Origin: R-RK-3 sp963842775
Lineage (GTDB): Bacteria; Pseudomonadota; Alphaproteobacteria; Rhizobiales; Rhodomicrobiaceae
Length of the DNA stretch: 64,000 bases
Direction: 5' to 3'
Assembly (NCBI GenBank): GCA_963842775.1
Contig: CAWJHQ010000006.1
Span: forward strand, 1 to 64,000
Shown here: one piece after another, positions 8,876 through 18,577 of the stretch
Layout of the letters: every line of letters starts with the position of its first letter
How positions within the stretch are numbered: the first letter of the stretch is position 1
Program-made: the position numbers and the translations under genes
The notes under the pieces: generated by a model
Told to the model about the DNA's origin: nothing
Databases searched by the model: none
The model's input: the letters and a program-made list of their open reading frames with translations, nothing else

Positions 8876-10711
8876 TTACCGCGCGCGGCTAAGGCGGGCG
8901 AGGCGCGCATGCACCGTCTCACCGCTCGGAATGCGCATTTCGTCGACGATATCGAGCGTGGTCTTATCGGGGCGCGGCGACAGGAGGCTGCCGGTGAACG
9001 CCGCAAGCGCGGAGACGGGGACGCCGAGCAGCCCGGCGGTCAGCCCGTCGACACCGAACCAGGGATGGCCTCCGCCCGCCGTCATCATGATATAGGCAGC
9101 CGTTGCCGCGAAACCCGCGACCATGCCGCAAAGGGCGCCGAAGGCGGTAAGGCCGCGCCACCAGACGCTCATCGCGAGCGGCGCGAAAAAGCTGCCGGCG
9201 CAGAGCGAGGCCGCCCAGATCATCATGCGCAAGGGATCGATGTCCTGCCGCGTCGCGATCGAGAACGCCGCCACTGCGAAGCCGATCATGGCGGCGCGTG
9301 CGACCAGCAGCCGTCTTGCCGGCGAAGCACCGCGATGGAACAGCGTATAATACACATCGTTGCTGAGCACATTCGCCAGCGAAACGAGCTGCCCGCCCGC
9401 CGCGGCAAGCACCGCCGCCACAGCCGCGGCGCCGACGAGCCCCACAAGCACGAACGGAAACTGATTGATCACCGGCAGGACGAGCGCCACGCTGTCGCGG
9501 TTGAACAGCACCTTGGCGCTGCCCAGCGCCGGGTCGAGCTGATCTGCGGTCATCGTCACCAGGCCGAGTTGCGACAAAAGCGTGCCCCAGCTTGGAATTT
9601 GGGATAGTGGCACGCCCAGCAGCTGCTTCAGCACCTGATATTTGGCGAAGGCAGCATAGGCCGGGATCGTCAGTACCATGAAGCCGACGAGCAGCGCCGC
9701 CCAGCCAAAGGATTTACGCACCGCAGATACGGTCGGCGGGGTGGCGAGGCGTGCGATTTGCGCCGGGAGCACCGCCGTCCCGAACATGATGCAGATGGTG
9801 AGGGCGAGAAAATCGGCACTGCTCATGGCTTCGAACAGCGCAACGAATGGCCGCGTCAGCGCTCTGGGATCGGCGCCCGGAAGCGCACCGCCGAGATCGT
9901 GCATCGCGCGGTCCGTCAGGCCGCGGGCCAGTTCGAGCTGCGTCAGCTCATCCAGAATGCCGCCATAGGCGAGTTGTGGCACCGGCAGATTGGTGACCAA
10001 CACCGAAATGGCGATGAGGGGCACCGCAATGCCCAGCATCACCACGATGAATTGCGCGCATTGCGTCCAGGTCAGGGAGCGCATGCCGCCGAACAGCACC
10101 GTCACCGTGACGAGAATCACGCCGGCCTGAAGCAGCAATTGCGGATCGACGTCGAGAAAGACGCTTGCAATCAGCTGGCCGACGCGGAATTCGGCCGCGA
10201 GCAGCATCAGGACCGGCGGGAACAGGATGAAGGCGGCCGCAAGCCGCAAGATCCGGCTGGAAAAGCGGATAGCGAAAAAGCCGGGCAGCGTGTAGGCGCC
10301 GATCTTGCGCAGATAGGGCGCAAAAAGCACCGCCGTCAGCCCGAGGCCGGTGCACCAGCCCAGGGCGATGGGCAGAGCATCGTAGCCGACGAAGAAGAAC
10401 GAACCGATCAGCCCCATCAGACCGGCGCCGCTCACCAGATTCGCGGACAGCGCAAAGCCGTTATAGAGCGGCGGCACGCGCTGGCCGGAAATGAAGAAAT
10501 CCTCCACGCTGGCGGTGCGCGCCATCATGCCAATGCCGGCGTAGAATAGCACCGGCAAGGTGATGATGAGCTGGCTGATCCAGTTCCGCTCCAGCCCGAG
10601 CTGTTCGAGAATGATCAGCAGCAGGACGAGGCTGGCGAAGGCGCTCGTGAAGATGCCGAAGCTCGTGCCGAGCCGGGGATTGACGGTGGGGTAGCTGGTA
10701 TTAAGGGACAT
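8876..10711 (-). CDS. Sodium:solute symporter, acetate permease (ActP)-like
   Basis: An inner-membrane sodium/solute symporter of 611 residues, longer than classical ActP (about 550) as is usual for the group paired with DUF4212. Some 13-14 hydrophobic segments are visible. ASVEDFFISGQRVPPLYNGFALSANLVSG is the sodium-binding first part of the fold, quoted here in two blocks: ASVEDFFISG and NGFALSANLVSG. Its small partner (DUF4212) lies immediately upstream in the same transcript. A CrbR-like response regulator is divergent from them, and a CrbS-like kinase follows further on. In Vibrio and Pseudomonas this regulatory pair controls acetate activation and uptake, so a short-chain carboxylate is the likely substrate (inference). 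Confidence 0.88.
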   Translation of the reverse strand: MSLNTSYPTVNPRLGTSFGIFTSAFASLVLLLIILEQLGLERNWISQLIITLPVLFYAGIGMMARTASVEDFFISGQRVPPLYNGFALSANLVSGAGLMGLIGSFFFVGYDALPIALGWCTGLGLTAVLFAPYLRKIGAYTLPGFFAIRFSSRILRLAAAFILFPPVLMLLAAEFRVGQLIASVFLDVDPQLLLQAGVILVTVTVLFGGMRSLTWTQCAQFIVVMLGIAVPLIAISVLVTNLPVPQLAYGGILDELTQLELARGLTDRAMHDLGGALPGADPRALTRPFVALFEAMSSADFLALTICIMFGTAVLPAQIARLATPPTVSAVRKSFGWAALLVGFMVLTIPAYAAFAKYQVLKQLLGVPLSQIPSWGTLLSQLGLVTMTADQLDPALGSAKVLFNRDSVALVLPVINQFPFVLVGLVGAAAVAAVLAAAGGQLVSLANVLSNDVYYTLFHRGASPARRLLVARAAMIGFAVAAFSIATRQDIDPLRMMIWAASLCAGSFFAPLAMSVWWRGLTAFGALCGMVAGFAATAAYIMMTAGGGHPWFGVDGLTAGLLGVPVSALAAFTGSLLSPRPDKTTLDIVDEMRIPSGETVHARLARLSRAR

Positions 10712-10726
10712 GGATCGTTGCCGCCG

Positions 10727-10987
10727 TTACATTTCGCTCGTCAGGCCGTGGCGCCGGTCGAGCTTGTCCTGCCGGGCGGCGGCCCAATAGATCACCGCGA
10801 TGATCCCGAAAACCGTACCTTGCGCGGTGAGAAAAAGGCCGAGCGGAAAGCGCAGGAAGGAATAGCCGTTCAGCACCGGCGCAAAGAGCGGCACGACGAG
10901 GGCGAGGAACCCGAACAGCCCAAGCGTGATGGCGACCAGCCGAAGCGATCGCGTGGCGTGGCGTTTGCGTTGTTCTTCGTCGATCAT
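10727..10987 (-). CDS. DUF4212 small subunit of sodium/solute symporter
   Basis: An 86-residue protein with two hydrophobic helices (about residues 15-37 and 45-68) and a charged N-terminus. This is the form of the DUF4212 proteins that are nearly always encoded next to ActP-like symporters. It is thought to be an accessory subunit of the carrier in the inner membrane. It lies 15 bases upstream of the symporter start on the same strand, so the two are almost certainly co-transcribed. The roughly 230 bases between it and the divergent response regulator should contain both promoters. The assignment rests on size, topology and neighbour. Confidence 0.85.
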   Translation of the reverse strand: MIDEEQRKRHATRSLRLVAITLGLFGFLALVVPLFAPVLNGYSFLRFPLGLFLTAQGTVFGIIAVIYWAAARQDKLDRRHGLTSEM

Positions 10988-11213
10988 GGACGGTCTCCCT
11001 CAAATTCTGACGCCGCCAGTGGCCCGGCCGCCTCATCGCCCAAGCAAAAGCATGACGGGCACGCATAAGCAAGGCGGCGGGGCATTTTTCGGGCGTATAG
11101 GCTGTCCATTATGGTAAAATGACAGCGAGCCTTGGCCTTTTCCGGGAAACCGGCTAAGGCTTTTTGATGGATTTTTGCCTATGCTCATCTGGGCCTGGGC
11201 CTTGAAGATTGCG

Positions 11214-11870
11214 ATGACCCAACATCACATCGCCATTGTCGACGATCACCCGCTGTTTCGCGATGCGCTGAAGCAGACGCTGGCTGCGAGTTTCGACGAT
11301 CTGCGTATCAGCGAGGCGGGTTCGCTGGAGGGTTTGAGCACGTTGATCGAGGCCGGCGACGTCGATCTGGTGCTGCTCGATCTCTCCATGCCCGGCGTGC
11401 AGGGCTTTTCCGGTCTGATCTATCTGCGCTCGCTCAGCCCGCAAATTCCGGTCGTCATCGTCTCCGCCAATGAGAGCCCGGCGGTCATACGCCGCTGCCT
11501 GGAGTTCGGCGCGTCCGGTTTCATTCCCAAATCGCTGGGCGTTTCCCGCATCCGGGAGGGCATTGCCGCGATCTTTCGCGGCGAGATCTGGGTGCCGGAC
11601 GGCGTCGGCCTCGATGGCGCGGAGAAAAGCGGCTCCTCCGCGCTGGCGGCGCGTCTCGCCTCGCTCACCCCGCAGCAGGTGCGCGTGCTGATGATGCTTG
11701 GCGAGGGCCTTTTGAATAAGCAGATCGCGTTTCACCTCGGCGTTTCCGAGGCGACGGTGAAAGCGCATGTTTCCGCGATTCTGCAAAAGCTGAGAGTGGA
11801 AAGCCGCACCCAGGCCGTGATCGCCGTCAAGAAGATCGAGAACGGCGAGCTGAACGATTTCAGAGCGTAA
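11214..11870 (+). CDS. LuxR-family response regulator, CrbR/ErdR-like
   Basis: A two-domain response regulator of 218 residues. The receiver domain has the acidic pair IVDDHPLFR at residues 9-11, the phospho-acceptor aspartate in LVLLDLSMPG at 56, and the conserved lysine in GFIPKS. The output domain (about 148-212) is a NarL/LuxR helix-turn-helix with LTPQQVRVLMMLGEG and ATVKAHVSAILQKL. I chose the ATG at 11214 because the receiver fold starts there; an upstream in-frame start would add 13 residues. The gene is divergent from the DUF4212-symporter operon and was probably adjacent to the CrbS-like kinase at 14034-17564 before the IS110 insertion. By that context it should control the symporter and acetate metabolism genes. 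Confidence 0.88.
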   Translation: MTQHHIAIVDDHPLFRDALKQTLAASFDDLRISEAGSLEGLSTLIEAGDVDLVLLDLSMPGVQGFSGLIYLRSLSPQIPVVIVSANESPAVIRRCLEFGASGFIPKSLGVSRIREGIAAIFRGEIWVPDGVGLDGAEKSGSSALAARLASLTPQQVRVLMMLGEGLLNKQIAFHLGVSEATVKAHVSAILQKLRVESRTQAVIAVKKIENGELNDFRA

Positions 11871-11937
11871 TTAGTTCGGAAATCCCTATGTCGCCCCGCT
11901 CGAAGCCCTCGCCAATCGCACGGGACTAAACACGAAG

Positions 11938-12358
11938 GCGGCGACTGTCTTGAATGTCAAGTGCCTGTCGAAGAAGGAGCTTGGGCTCACCAGAAAAATA
12001 TCTTTCCGGCTCCGCCTCCCATGCGGGTGCGAGGGCGGCTCCGGAAAGATATCTTTTTCGAGGTTCGAGGTCATGTCGGGAAAGTGATCGTGTCATGTTT
12101 GACGTAAGGCGTTCTGGCTTTGACGAGGGCATTTGCGGTGACGAGGAGTTTCCGGGCAATGGCGATCAACGCCACCTTGGCGGGTTTGCCTTGGGCTCTA
12201 AAAGCGCTGTAGGCTTGTTTCATCTCCGGGTTATGCCGCGCCGCGACGAGCGCGGCCATGTAAAGCGCGGCGCGCACGCAGGGCCTGCCGCCTGCAATAG
12301 CGGCCCTTGGCGGTGCGTTGCCGGACTGGGACACATGCGGCGCCAACCCGGCAAGACT
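11938..12358. repeat. 421-bp direct repeat, copy 1: truncated IS110 end
   Basis: This stretch repeats at 12693-13113, offset by exactly 755 bases, with only one mismatch that I can see (an A/G difference near 11998). It carries one terminus of the IS110 element and the 3' part of its transposase gene (minus strand). At 12358 the similarity stops abruptly within the transposase. It is therefore a truncated second copy of the element. It is flanked on the left by GAAGGCGG, the same short motif that flanks the complete copy. Confidence 0.9.
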
Positions 12359-12692
12359 ACGGAACTGCCGAAGGAAACGCGCGCGGATTTGCGGCAGGCG
12401 CTCTCGGCCATCGAGGCGGCGGTGCTGCTCGACACATTCGTCGCCCGCCATGCCGGCTTCTGGAACGGTTTTTACGGCAGCCTCCAGGCGATCCGCGACG
12501 CGCATGGCAAAAACTGCGTCTGCGACGGATAGCGGGTGCTCGAGCATTTCCAGCAAAGCGGATGCTGCTTGCGTCGCGAAAAATGCGACCAATAGAGCAT
12601 CGCTCTAATTCAATCTATAATAGCGAAAACCTGAGTGCACGCTAGGCCAGTGTGATCAGTTTAAGCGAATACGCTTTGTCATCCCCGCGAAA
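12359..12692. other. 334 bp between the two IS110 copies, nothing recognised
   Basis: Open frames run across this segment on both strands, but none gives a protein I recognise and the transposase reading frame is lost. A small palindrome around AGAGCATCGCTCT lies near 12594. The right end (12679-12692) is the first arm of the REP-like palindrome that the complete IS110 copy occupies. The segment may be the remains of a gene cut by the truncated IS copy. Confidence 0.4.
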
Positions 12693-12696
12693 GCGG

Positions 12697-13948
12697 CGAC
12701 TGTCTTGAATGTCAAGTGCCTGTCGAAGAAGGAGCTTGGGCTCACCAGAAAGATATCTTTCCGGCTCCGCCTCCCATGCGGGTGCGAGGGCGGCTCCGGA
12801 AAGATATCTTTTTCGAGGTTCGAGGTCATGTCGGGAAAGTGATCGTGTCATGTTTGACGTAAGGCGTTCTGGCTTTGACGAGGGCATTTGCGGTGACGAG
12901 GAGTTTCCGGGCAATGGCGATCAACGCCACCTTGGCGGGTTTGCCTTGGGCTCTAAAAGCGCTGTAGGCTTGTTTCATCTCCGGGTTATGCCGCGCCGCG
13001 ACGAGCGCGGCCATGTAAAGCGCGGCGCGCACGCAGGGCCTGCCGCCTGCAATAGCGGCCCTTGGCGGTGCGTTGCCGGACTGGGACACATGCGGCGCCA
13101 ACCCGGCAAGACTGGCGATGGTTTTTTTATCCCGGTTTCCAATCTCGGGCAAATCCACGACAAGCAGAGTCGCGATCCGTGTCCCAATGCCCGGGATCGA
13201 GGTCAGGATGGCAAGCGTTTGAGAAAGGTCCGGATCGGCCGCCAGACGGCGGAGCAGTTCGGCCTCGATAGCCTTGCATTCCATGCCAAGAGTTTCGATG
13301 GCGCGCTGGTGGGATTGGACAAGAATGGGTTCAACCGCCTGTTTAAGCCGGGTTTTCTCCATCGCAATCAGTTCCGTGAGCTGACGCCGGCGGCTGGAAA
13401 GCGCCTTCAACGCAATTTGCTCGGGATTGGGCAACGGCGGATGGCATCGGTCATGAACAGAGCAAAGCGCGCAATCAGCTTGGCGTCCAGCCGATCCGTC
13501 TTCGCTCTTCGCCCCTCAGCTTCCCGGAACGCCTTGATGCGCTTTGGATTGACGATGCCGATCTCGAAGCCCGCAAGCGACAGGGCCTGCACCAGACGCT
13601 GAGCGTAAGGGCCGATAGCCTCCAGCACGACGCGGCGGATGCCCTCCCGGGCCAGCCTCGCGATCAACTTTGCTATACCATCCAGGGCATTGCCGACCCG
13701 GAAGGTGATGCCCGACGGAGCCAACCCAACGTCGAGATATTTTTGGCTGGCATCGATGCCGGCAGCGATAGTGTGTGTCATGATGATCGGACCTGTATGC
13801 GGACGGCCAGTGCCAGACTGGTGCCCATGCGACTGTTCGATGCGACAAGACCATGGCGCGTCCACGCCGCCTTGCGATCGTCTGGATCGGAGGATCCAAC
13901 GGACAACGCCATCATCGCAACTCTACCGCGACACGGATCAAGATACAG
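12697..13948 (-). mobile_element. IS110-family insertion sequence, ~1.25 kb, in a REP-like palindrome
   Basis: Complete-looking IS110-type element with the transposase on the minus strand. I placed the ends where the flanks can be rejoined. The left flank ends TCATCCCCGCGAAAGCGG and the right flank begins GGATCCAGTA. Together they restore a REP-like sequence whose inverted partner lies at about 13980-14009. IS110 members lack classical terminal inverted repeats and often choose REP sequences as targets, which fits. The end positions are uncertain by a few bases. A truncated second copy lies at 11938-12358. Confidence 0.8.
12826..13781 (-). pseudogene. IS110-family transposase, frame broken
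   Basis: The transposase has the IS110 layout. The N-terminal DEDD (RuvC-like) domain starts with AAGIDASQKYLDVGLAPSG and contains VVLEAIGPYAQRLVQAL and KTDRLDAKLIARFA. After it comes the C-terminal Transposase_20 domain with SIPGIGTRIATLLVVDLPE, SLAGLAPHVSQSG and GRPCVRAALYMAALVA. The domains are in different frames. One missing base near 13433, where RP-LPNPEQ should read through, separates them. About 317 residues would be normal for the family. I took the ATG at 13781 as start. The serine of the C-terminal nucleophile region is retained, so restoring one base would give an apparently complete enzyme. Confidence 0.85.
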
Positions 13949-14010
13949 GGGATCCAGTAATCACCGGCCCCGCTGCGGAGTACTGGATCTCCGCCTTCGC
14001 GGGGATGACA
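13949..14010. repeat. REP-like palindrome, right arm (left arm 12679-12696)
   Basis: GGATCCAGTA at 13949 faces TACTGGATCTCCGCC at about 13980, followed by TTCGCGGGGATGAC. On the other side of the IS element, GTCATCCCCGCGAA lies at about 12679. Without the IS the two arms form one inverted repeat with a loop of roughly 25 bases. Such GGGGATGAC-type palindromes are typical intergenic repeats. Confidence 0.65.
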
Positions 14011-14033
14011 AAACTGTGCTCTCATCACGCCCG

Positions 14034-17000
14034 TCATTCAGCGGCGGCGCGCCTTGTGTGCAGCCTGGTCATGAGCGCTCGAAGAGCCGCCGGCTTGAGG
14101 GGCTTGCGCAAGAGCTGCAGACCATTTGCGCGCGCCTCGTTCCTCCACACCGGGCGACCGGTCCGCGGTTATCAATATCGCCGGAACGTCGTAGCCCGCC
14201 CTGGCGCGGATCGTGCCGATACAATCGATGCCGGTCTCGGTTGCCAGATGATAGTCCACCAGAATGAGGTCCGGCGCCGCGCCAGCTTCGGACATCACGG
14301 CCAAAGCCTGTGCGGTATCCGATGCCTGAAGCACCTTGCAATGCCAGTTTTCCAGGAGCGAGCGCATTCCGTCGAGGATCGCCGGTTCATTGTCGACGCA
14401 GAGCACGACGCAGCCATCCAACTGGCTCCAAAGCGACACGCTGGCAAACACCGCCGGTTCGCTTGCAACGGCTTCAGAGGTCACGGGCAGCGTGATGCCG
14501 AAGGCCGAGCCCGCCCCCGGTTGCGAGGCCAGGTGAATCGGATGGTCGAGCATCCGCCCGATCCGTTCGACGATGGACAGGCCAAGGCCGATGCCGTGTA
14601 CGGTATTGGGGCCGGAATTGAGGCGCTGGAACTCCTTGAAGATCATCTGATGCGCGGTGCGGGGAATACCTGGACCGGTGTCATGCACCTCCACCGTCAC
14701 CGTGCCATTCTCCCGGCGGCAGCCCAGCAGCACCCGGCCTTCGCTGGTATATTTGATCGCGTTGGAGAGGAAGTTCTGCAAAACACGGCGCATCAGCCGC
14801 CGATCTGAACGCACATGCAGGCTGCAAGGCACCGCCGTCAGCCGCAAGCCCTTTTCCACGGCCTGCGGCTCGAATTCCACCTTGAGCTGCTGCAACAGCT
14901 CACCGATGGGGAAAACGCCGATCTCGGGCTTAAGCGCGCCCGTATCCAGGCGCGAAATGTCCAGGAGGGCGTTGAGGATGTCTTCGACCGATTCCAGCGA
15001 GGTGTTGATGTTGCGCGCCAGCTGCTGGAATTCGCCGGGGGGCCGCCGCTCGACGAGGCTGGTCGTATAGAGCCGCGCGGCATTCAAGGGCTGAAGGATG
15101 TCGTGACTGGCGGCGGCGAGAAACCGCGTCTTGTCGAGATTGGCCTCGTCGGCCTTCGCCTTCGCCTCGGCGAGCGCGCCGTTCACGGTCGTCAGCTCGG
15201 CGGTGCGTTCGCGCACCCGGCGTTCGAGCGTCTCATTCGCCCGCTCCAGCGCGCTGGCGGCCGCCACGCGGTCGGTGATGTCGGTGAAGGTGGTGACGAT
15301 GCCACCTTGCGGCATGGCGTTGGTGCGCACTTCGATGACCCGGCCGACATCGTCGAGCCGTTCCTGGAACGTCTCCAAAGTCACCACATATTTGCGGATC
15401 CGGTCCGATACGAATTGTTCGAGGCTCGCCGCGTCGCTGGCGTTCTTCGCCGCCATGTGCCGCACGATCTGATCGAGCGGAACGCCGAAGCGGCCGACGC
15501 TCGCCGGCAGATCGAGCATCTCGCGGAATTCGCGGTTCCAGCAGATGAGCTGCAGATCGCTGTCGAACACCGCAATCCCCTGATGCACCTGGTCGAGCGC
15601 CGATTGCAGCAGATCGCGGTTGTACTGTATGGCTTCGGAGGCATCGTCCAGGAGCTTGAGCGCGGATTGCATCCCCACGTCATGGCGCCTGATGGTCAGC
15701 GACATGACAAGGCGCGATGAAGCCGTGCCGATGGCGCTCGCCAAGAGATTTTCGGCAAAGCGCATCATATGGATGTCGGCTTCGGCCTTGGGTGTCAGCA
15801 CGCTCTTATGGGTCGCGGCATAGTCCGCGAAGGATCGATGCGCGCGCTCCTCGCCCAGATAGCGCCCGACGCTCCGCATCAGATCGTCCACCGTTACCGA
15901 CGTGCGCCAGGCCCGATATGAAGGAGCGCTCACGCGCGGGAAACTGCCTTCGATGAAGAGATTGGCCTGGAGCCGTTCGATCGGTTCCGGCGCGCGCAGC
16001 ATGGATACGGCAATGTAGGCCGCCAGATTGACCAGCATGCTCCAGACGACGCCATGCGTCAGCGAATCGAGATTGAGGTAGAAAAGCGATTCCGGCCGCA
16101 ACAACTCGAAGACCGAACAGTCCGTCCCGCATGATGCCGGGGCCGACGCAGGCCGGCCTGCACGAAATAGGGGATGAGCAGCGTATAGGTCCAGACCGTG
16201 AAGCCCGCAAGGATGCCCGCGATCGCCCCGCGCGCCGTCGCGCCGCGCCAGATCAGGCCGCCGAAGAAAGCGGGCGCGAATTGCGCGATGGCGGCAAACG
16301 ACAAGAGGCCGATCCGCGCCAGCCCATAGGTGTCGCCCACGACCCGGTAGAACAGATAGGCCAGCAGCAGGATGGCGAAGATCGCCACGCGGCGGATATT
16401 GAGCAGGAGCGCGCCCATGTCGCGCCGGTCGCCGATGCCGAGCTGGAGGCGGCGCAGAATGATCGGCATCACCAGGTCGTTGCAGACCATGATCGACAGC
16501 GCGACGGATTCCATGATGACCATCGCCGTCGCCGCGGACAGCCCGCCGAGAAAGGCGATGATGGTGAAAATCTCCGCGCCCTGGCTGCGCGGCAGCGCCA
16601 GCAGGAACATGTCCGCGTCGACCTCGCCGGACGGGAAACTGAGCAGGCCGGCGATAGCGATGGGAATGACGAAGACGTTGATGGCGATGAGGTAGAGCGG
16701 GAACAGCCAGGTGGCGCGCCCCACCTCGCGCTCGGAATTGTTTTCGACGATGGTGACGTGGAACTGTCGCGTCAGCAGCAGAATGCACACCGAGCTCAGG
16801 AACGTCACCGTCAGCCAATTGCCGCCGTGAAAACCGCGCGCGAACAGGCCGATGATTTCCGGCTTCTCGGCGGCTCGCTCGATCAGCGCGGCGACACCGT
16901 CAAACATCGAATAGGTGATGAAGGAGCCGACGATCAGGAAGGCGGCGATCTTGACCACCAATTCGGCTGCGATCGCCAGCATCAGTCCTTCCTGGTGCTC

Positions 17001-17564
17001 GGTGGCATCGATATGCCTCGTGCCGAACAGGATCGCGAACACCGCCATCGTCATGGCGATGATGAAGGTCAGGTCGCCAAGCGGATCGCCGCTCGAGATG
17101 AACGGCGCGGTGCCGGTCGGTCCGATGACCGTCGTGATCGATTGCGAAACTGCCTTCAGCTGCAGCGCGATATAGGGCAGCACGCCTAGCACCGCAATCA
17201 CCGACACGATGGCCGCCACAACCGGGTTCTTGCCGTAGCGCGCCGCCATGAAATCGGCGATGGACGTGATGTTCTGCGACTTGGAGAGCTTGATGATGCG
17301 CTCGATCAGCGGCCGCCCGAAGGCGAAGACCGCTATGGGCCCGAGATAGACGGCGAGGAAATCGAGGCCGGTCGCGGTCGCGAGTCCGACGCTGCCAAAA
17401 AATGTCCAGGAGGTGCAGTAAACGGCGAGCGAGAGGGCATAGATCGTCGGCCGTCCCTTTGCCAGCTTGCGCGATTTGGCATGCTTATCGCCAAAATAGG
17501 CAACCGCGAACAGGAAGCAGAGATAGGACAGCGCGACAACAACGATGATCCAGCCGTTGATCAT
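14034..17564 (-). pseudogene. CrbS-like sodium symporter-PAS-histidine kinase-receiver hybrid, frame broken
   Basis: A fused sensor of about 1175 residues. Residues 1-500 are a 13-helix sodium:solute symporter domain (start MINGWIIVVV). A PAS domain follows at about 650-770 (LDQVHQGIAVFDSD). The kinase has the phospho-histidine in AAASHDILQPLNAARL near 820, the N-box LSNAIKYTS near 935, and G-boxes. A receiver domain starts at about 1050, with the aspartate in LILVDYH. Three single-base insertions interrupt the frame, two near 16130 between symporter and linker and one near 14155 inside the receiver. Removing them restores FVQAGL...RDGLFG...LLRPES and EARANGLQLLRKPLKP. It should pair with the regulator at 11214 in sensing acetate-like carboxylates. 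Confidence 0.85.
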
Positions 17565-17781
17565 GGACGGTCGTTTCCTGCCGCCCCGCTCTTCGTGGCG
17601 GGGTCTCGTTCGTTGCGTCCGGCCGCATACCGGGCCGGAAACATTTAGCTTTCCGCCATAGAATAGGGCTGCTCTCGCCGAATGTCCCGCAACTTATGGA
17701 CGACAAGCGCCGTGGATGCCGGCCGGGCGATTTCGCCGCTGGCGAAGACCGCCGTTTTTAGATAAACACATCTCCTGCGCC

Positions 17782-17858
17782 GGGCCCGTAGCTCAATTGG
17801 TTAGAGCCGACGGCTCATAACCGTCTGGTTGTAGGTTCGAGTCCTACCGGGCCCACCA
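17782..17858 (+). tRNA. tRNA with CAT anticodon (Met or Ile2)
   Basis: A complete 77-base cloverleaf. The acceptor stem is GGGCCCG with CGGGCCC. The D-arm is GCTC/GAGC, the anticodon stem GACGG/CCGTC around the loop CTCATAA, and the T-arm GTAGG-TTCGAGT-CCTAC. The discriminator A and an encoded CCA follow. The anticodon is CAT. It is not initiator tRNA, since the D- and anticodon-stem features differ. Elongator methionine and lysidine-modified isoleucine tRNA cannot be separated by eye. Confidence 0.95.
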
Positions 17859-18227
17859 TTTTTGTAATCCGCCGACATTCTGACATCAGGTGACACAGTG
17901 CCGTCAAACAGCCCCCTCTGACATCACATGGCGCTGAATTGATGGCATCGTCACCTCGCTGGCTGAGCAGGGAGCAGATGCCGGACATAACTGGGCGAAG
18001 CCAACCCTGGCGGCATTAAGCAGCTCTGTCCAAAGGCGCTATCATCCGCATCACAGCTTTCCTTGACCAGGAGAGGCTCACGCAGTCTTAAGGCCCGCTT
18101 ATAGCGCCGCTGTGAAGAAGCGCCGTTCCTGTCGTTATTCTTACAACAACTTACTCCACCTCGCCTGACAATGAACTGTGTCTGAGGACACGCGACGTTC
18201 TGCTTCCCTTCGGACAGGTTGAGTAAC
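17859..18227. other. 369 bp without recognised gene
   Basis: The stretch between the tRNA and the small exported protein holds no frame with a convincing product on either strand. The promoter and leader of the gene at 18228 should lie at its right end. I see no strong hairpin followed by T-residues after the tRNA. Confidence 0.5.
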
Positions 18228-18513
18228 ATGATTCATCGTAAAATCCTGATCTCTGCTGCACTTGTAGCCAACGCCTTCGCCGCCTTCGCCTCCCCCGTGA
18301 ATGCCGGCGGCTGCCGGACAGAGCGCGTGTGCGACTGTTATGCAGCCGCGAGCCATTGCGCGTCATGGCGGAGTAGTCATTGCAGAGGATATGTGCGGAC
18401 ATATAGGGGGAATCGGGAACGAAATTCCGGACAATAACGAGGATCCTTGGAGCGTCGTCCCGTTCAATCCCGACAAGTTCTGGGAACGGCTTCGGCGCAA
18501 TAGCCCAGGCTAA
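18228..18513 (+). CDS. Small exported protein, probably frameshifted
   Basis: The ATG at 18228 begins a clear signal peptide: MIHRKILISAALVANAFAAF followed by ASPVNA. In the same frame the protein ends at 18437 with a cysteine-rich, arginine-rich tail. One frame over, the sequence continues with GGVVIAEDMCGHIGGIGNEI and DNNEDPWSVVPFNPDKFWERL and stops at 18513, which reads more like real protein. A single inserted base somewhere around 18300-18360 would join them, the same kind of break as in other genes here. No function can be named. It is followed by a convergent histidine kinase gene. Confidence 0.45.
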
Positions 18514-18577
18514 GAGGTTGCGGCGGGTGCGTGCTCCCTGCGCTCGCCGCCGCAATGCGCTTAAAGGCGCAGGATGC

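Noticed and set aside
9758..10549. 263-codon plus-strand frame opposite the symporter
   Set aside because: Low-complexity charged translation antisense to a clearly conserved transporter.
12071..12592. 173-codon minus-strand frame joining new sequence to an IS110 transposase tail
   Set aside because: It is a chance in-frame junction between the truncated IS copy and unrelated DNA, not a chimeric gene with a recognisable N-terminus.
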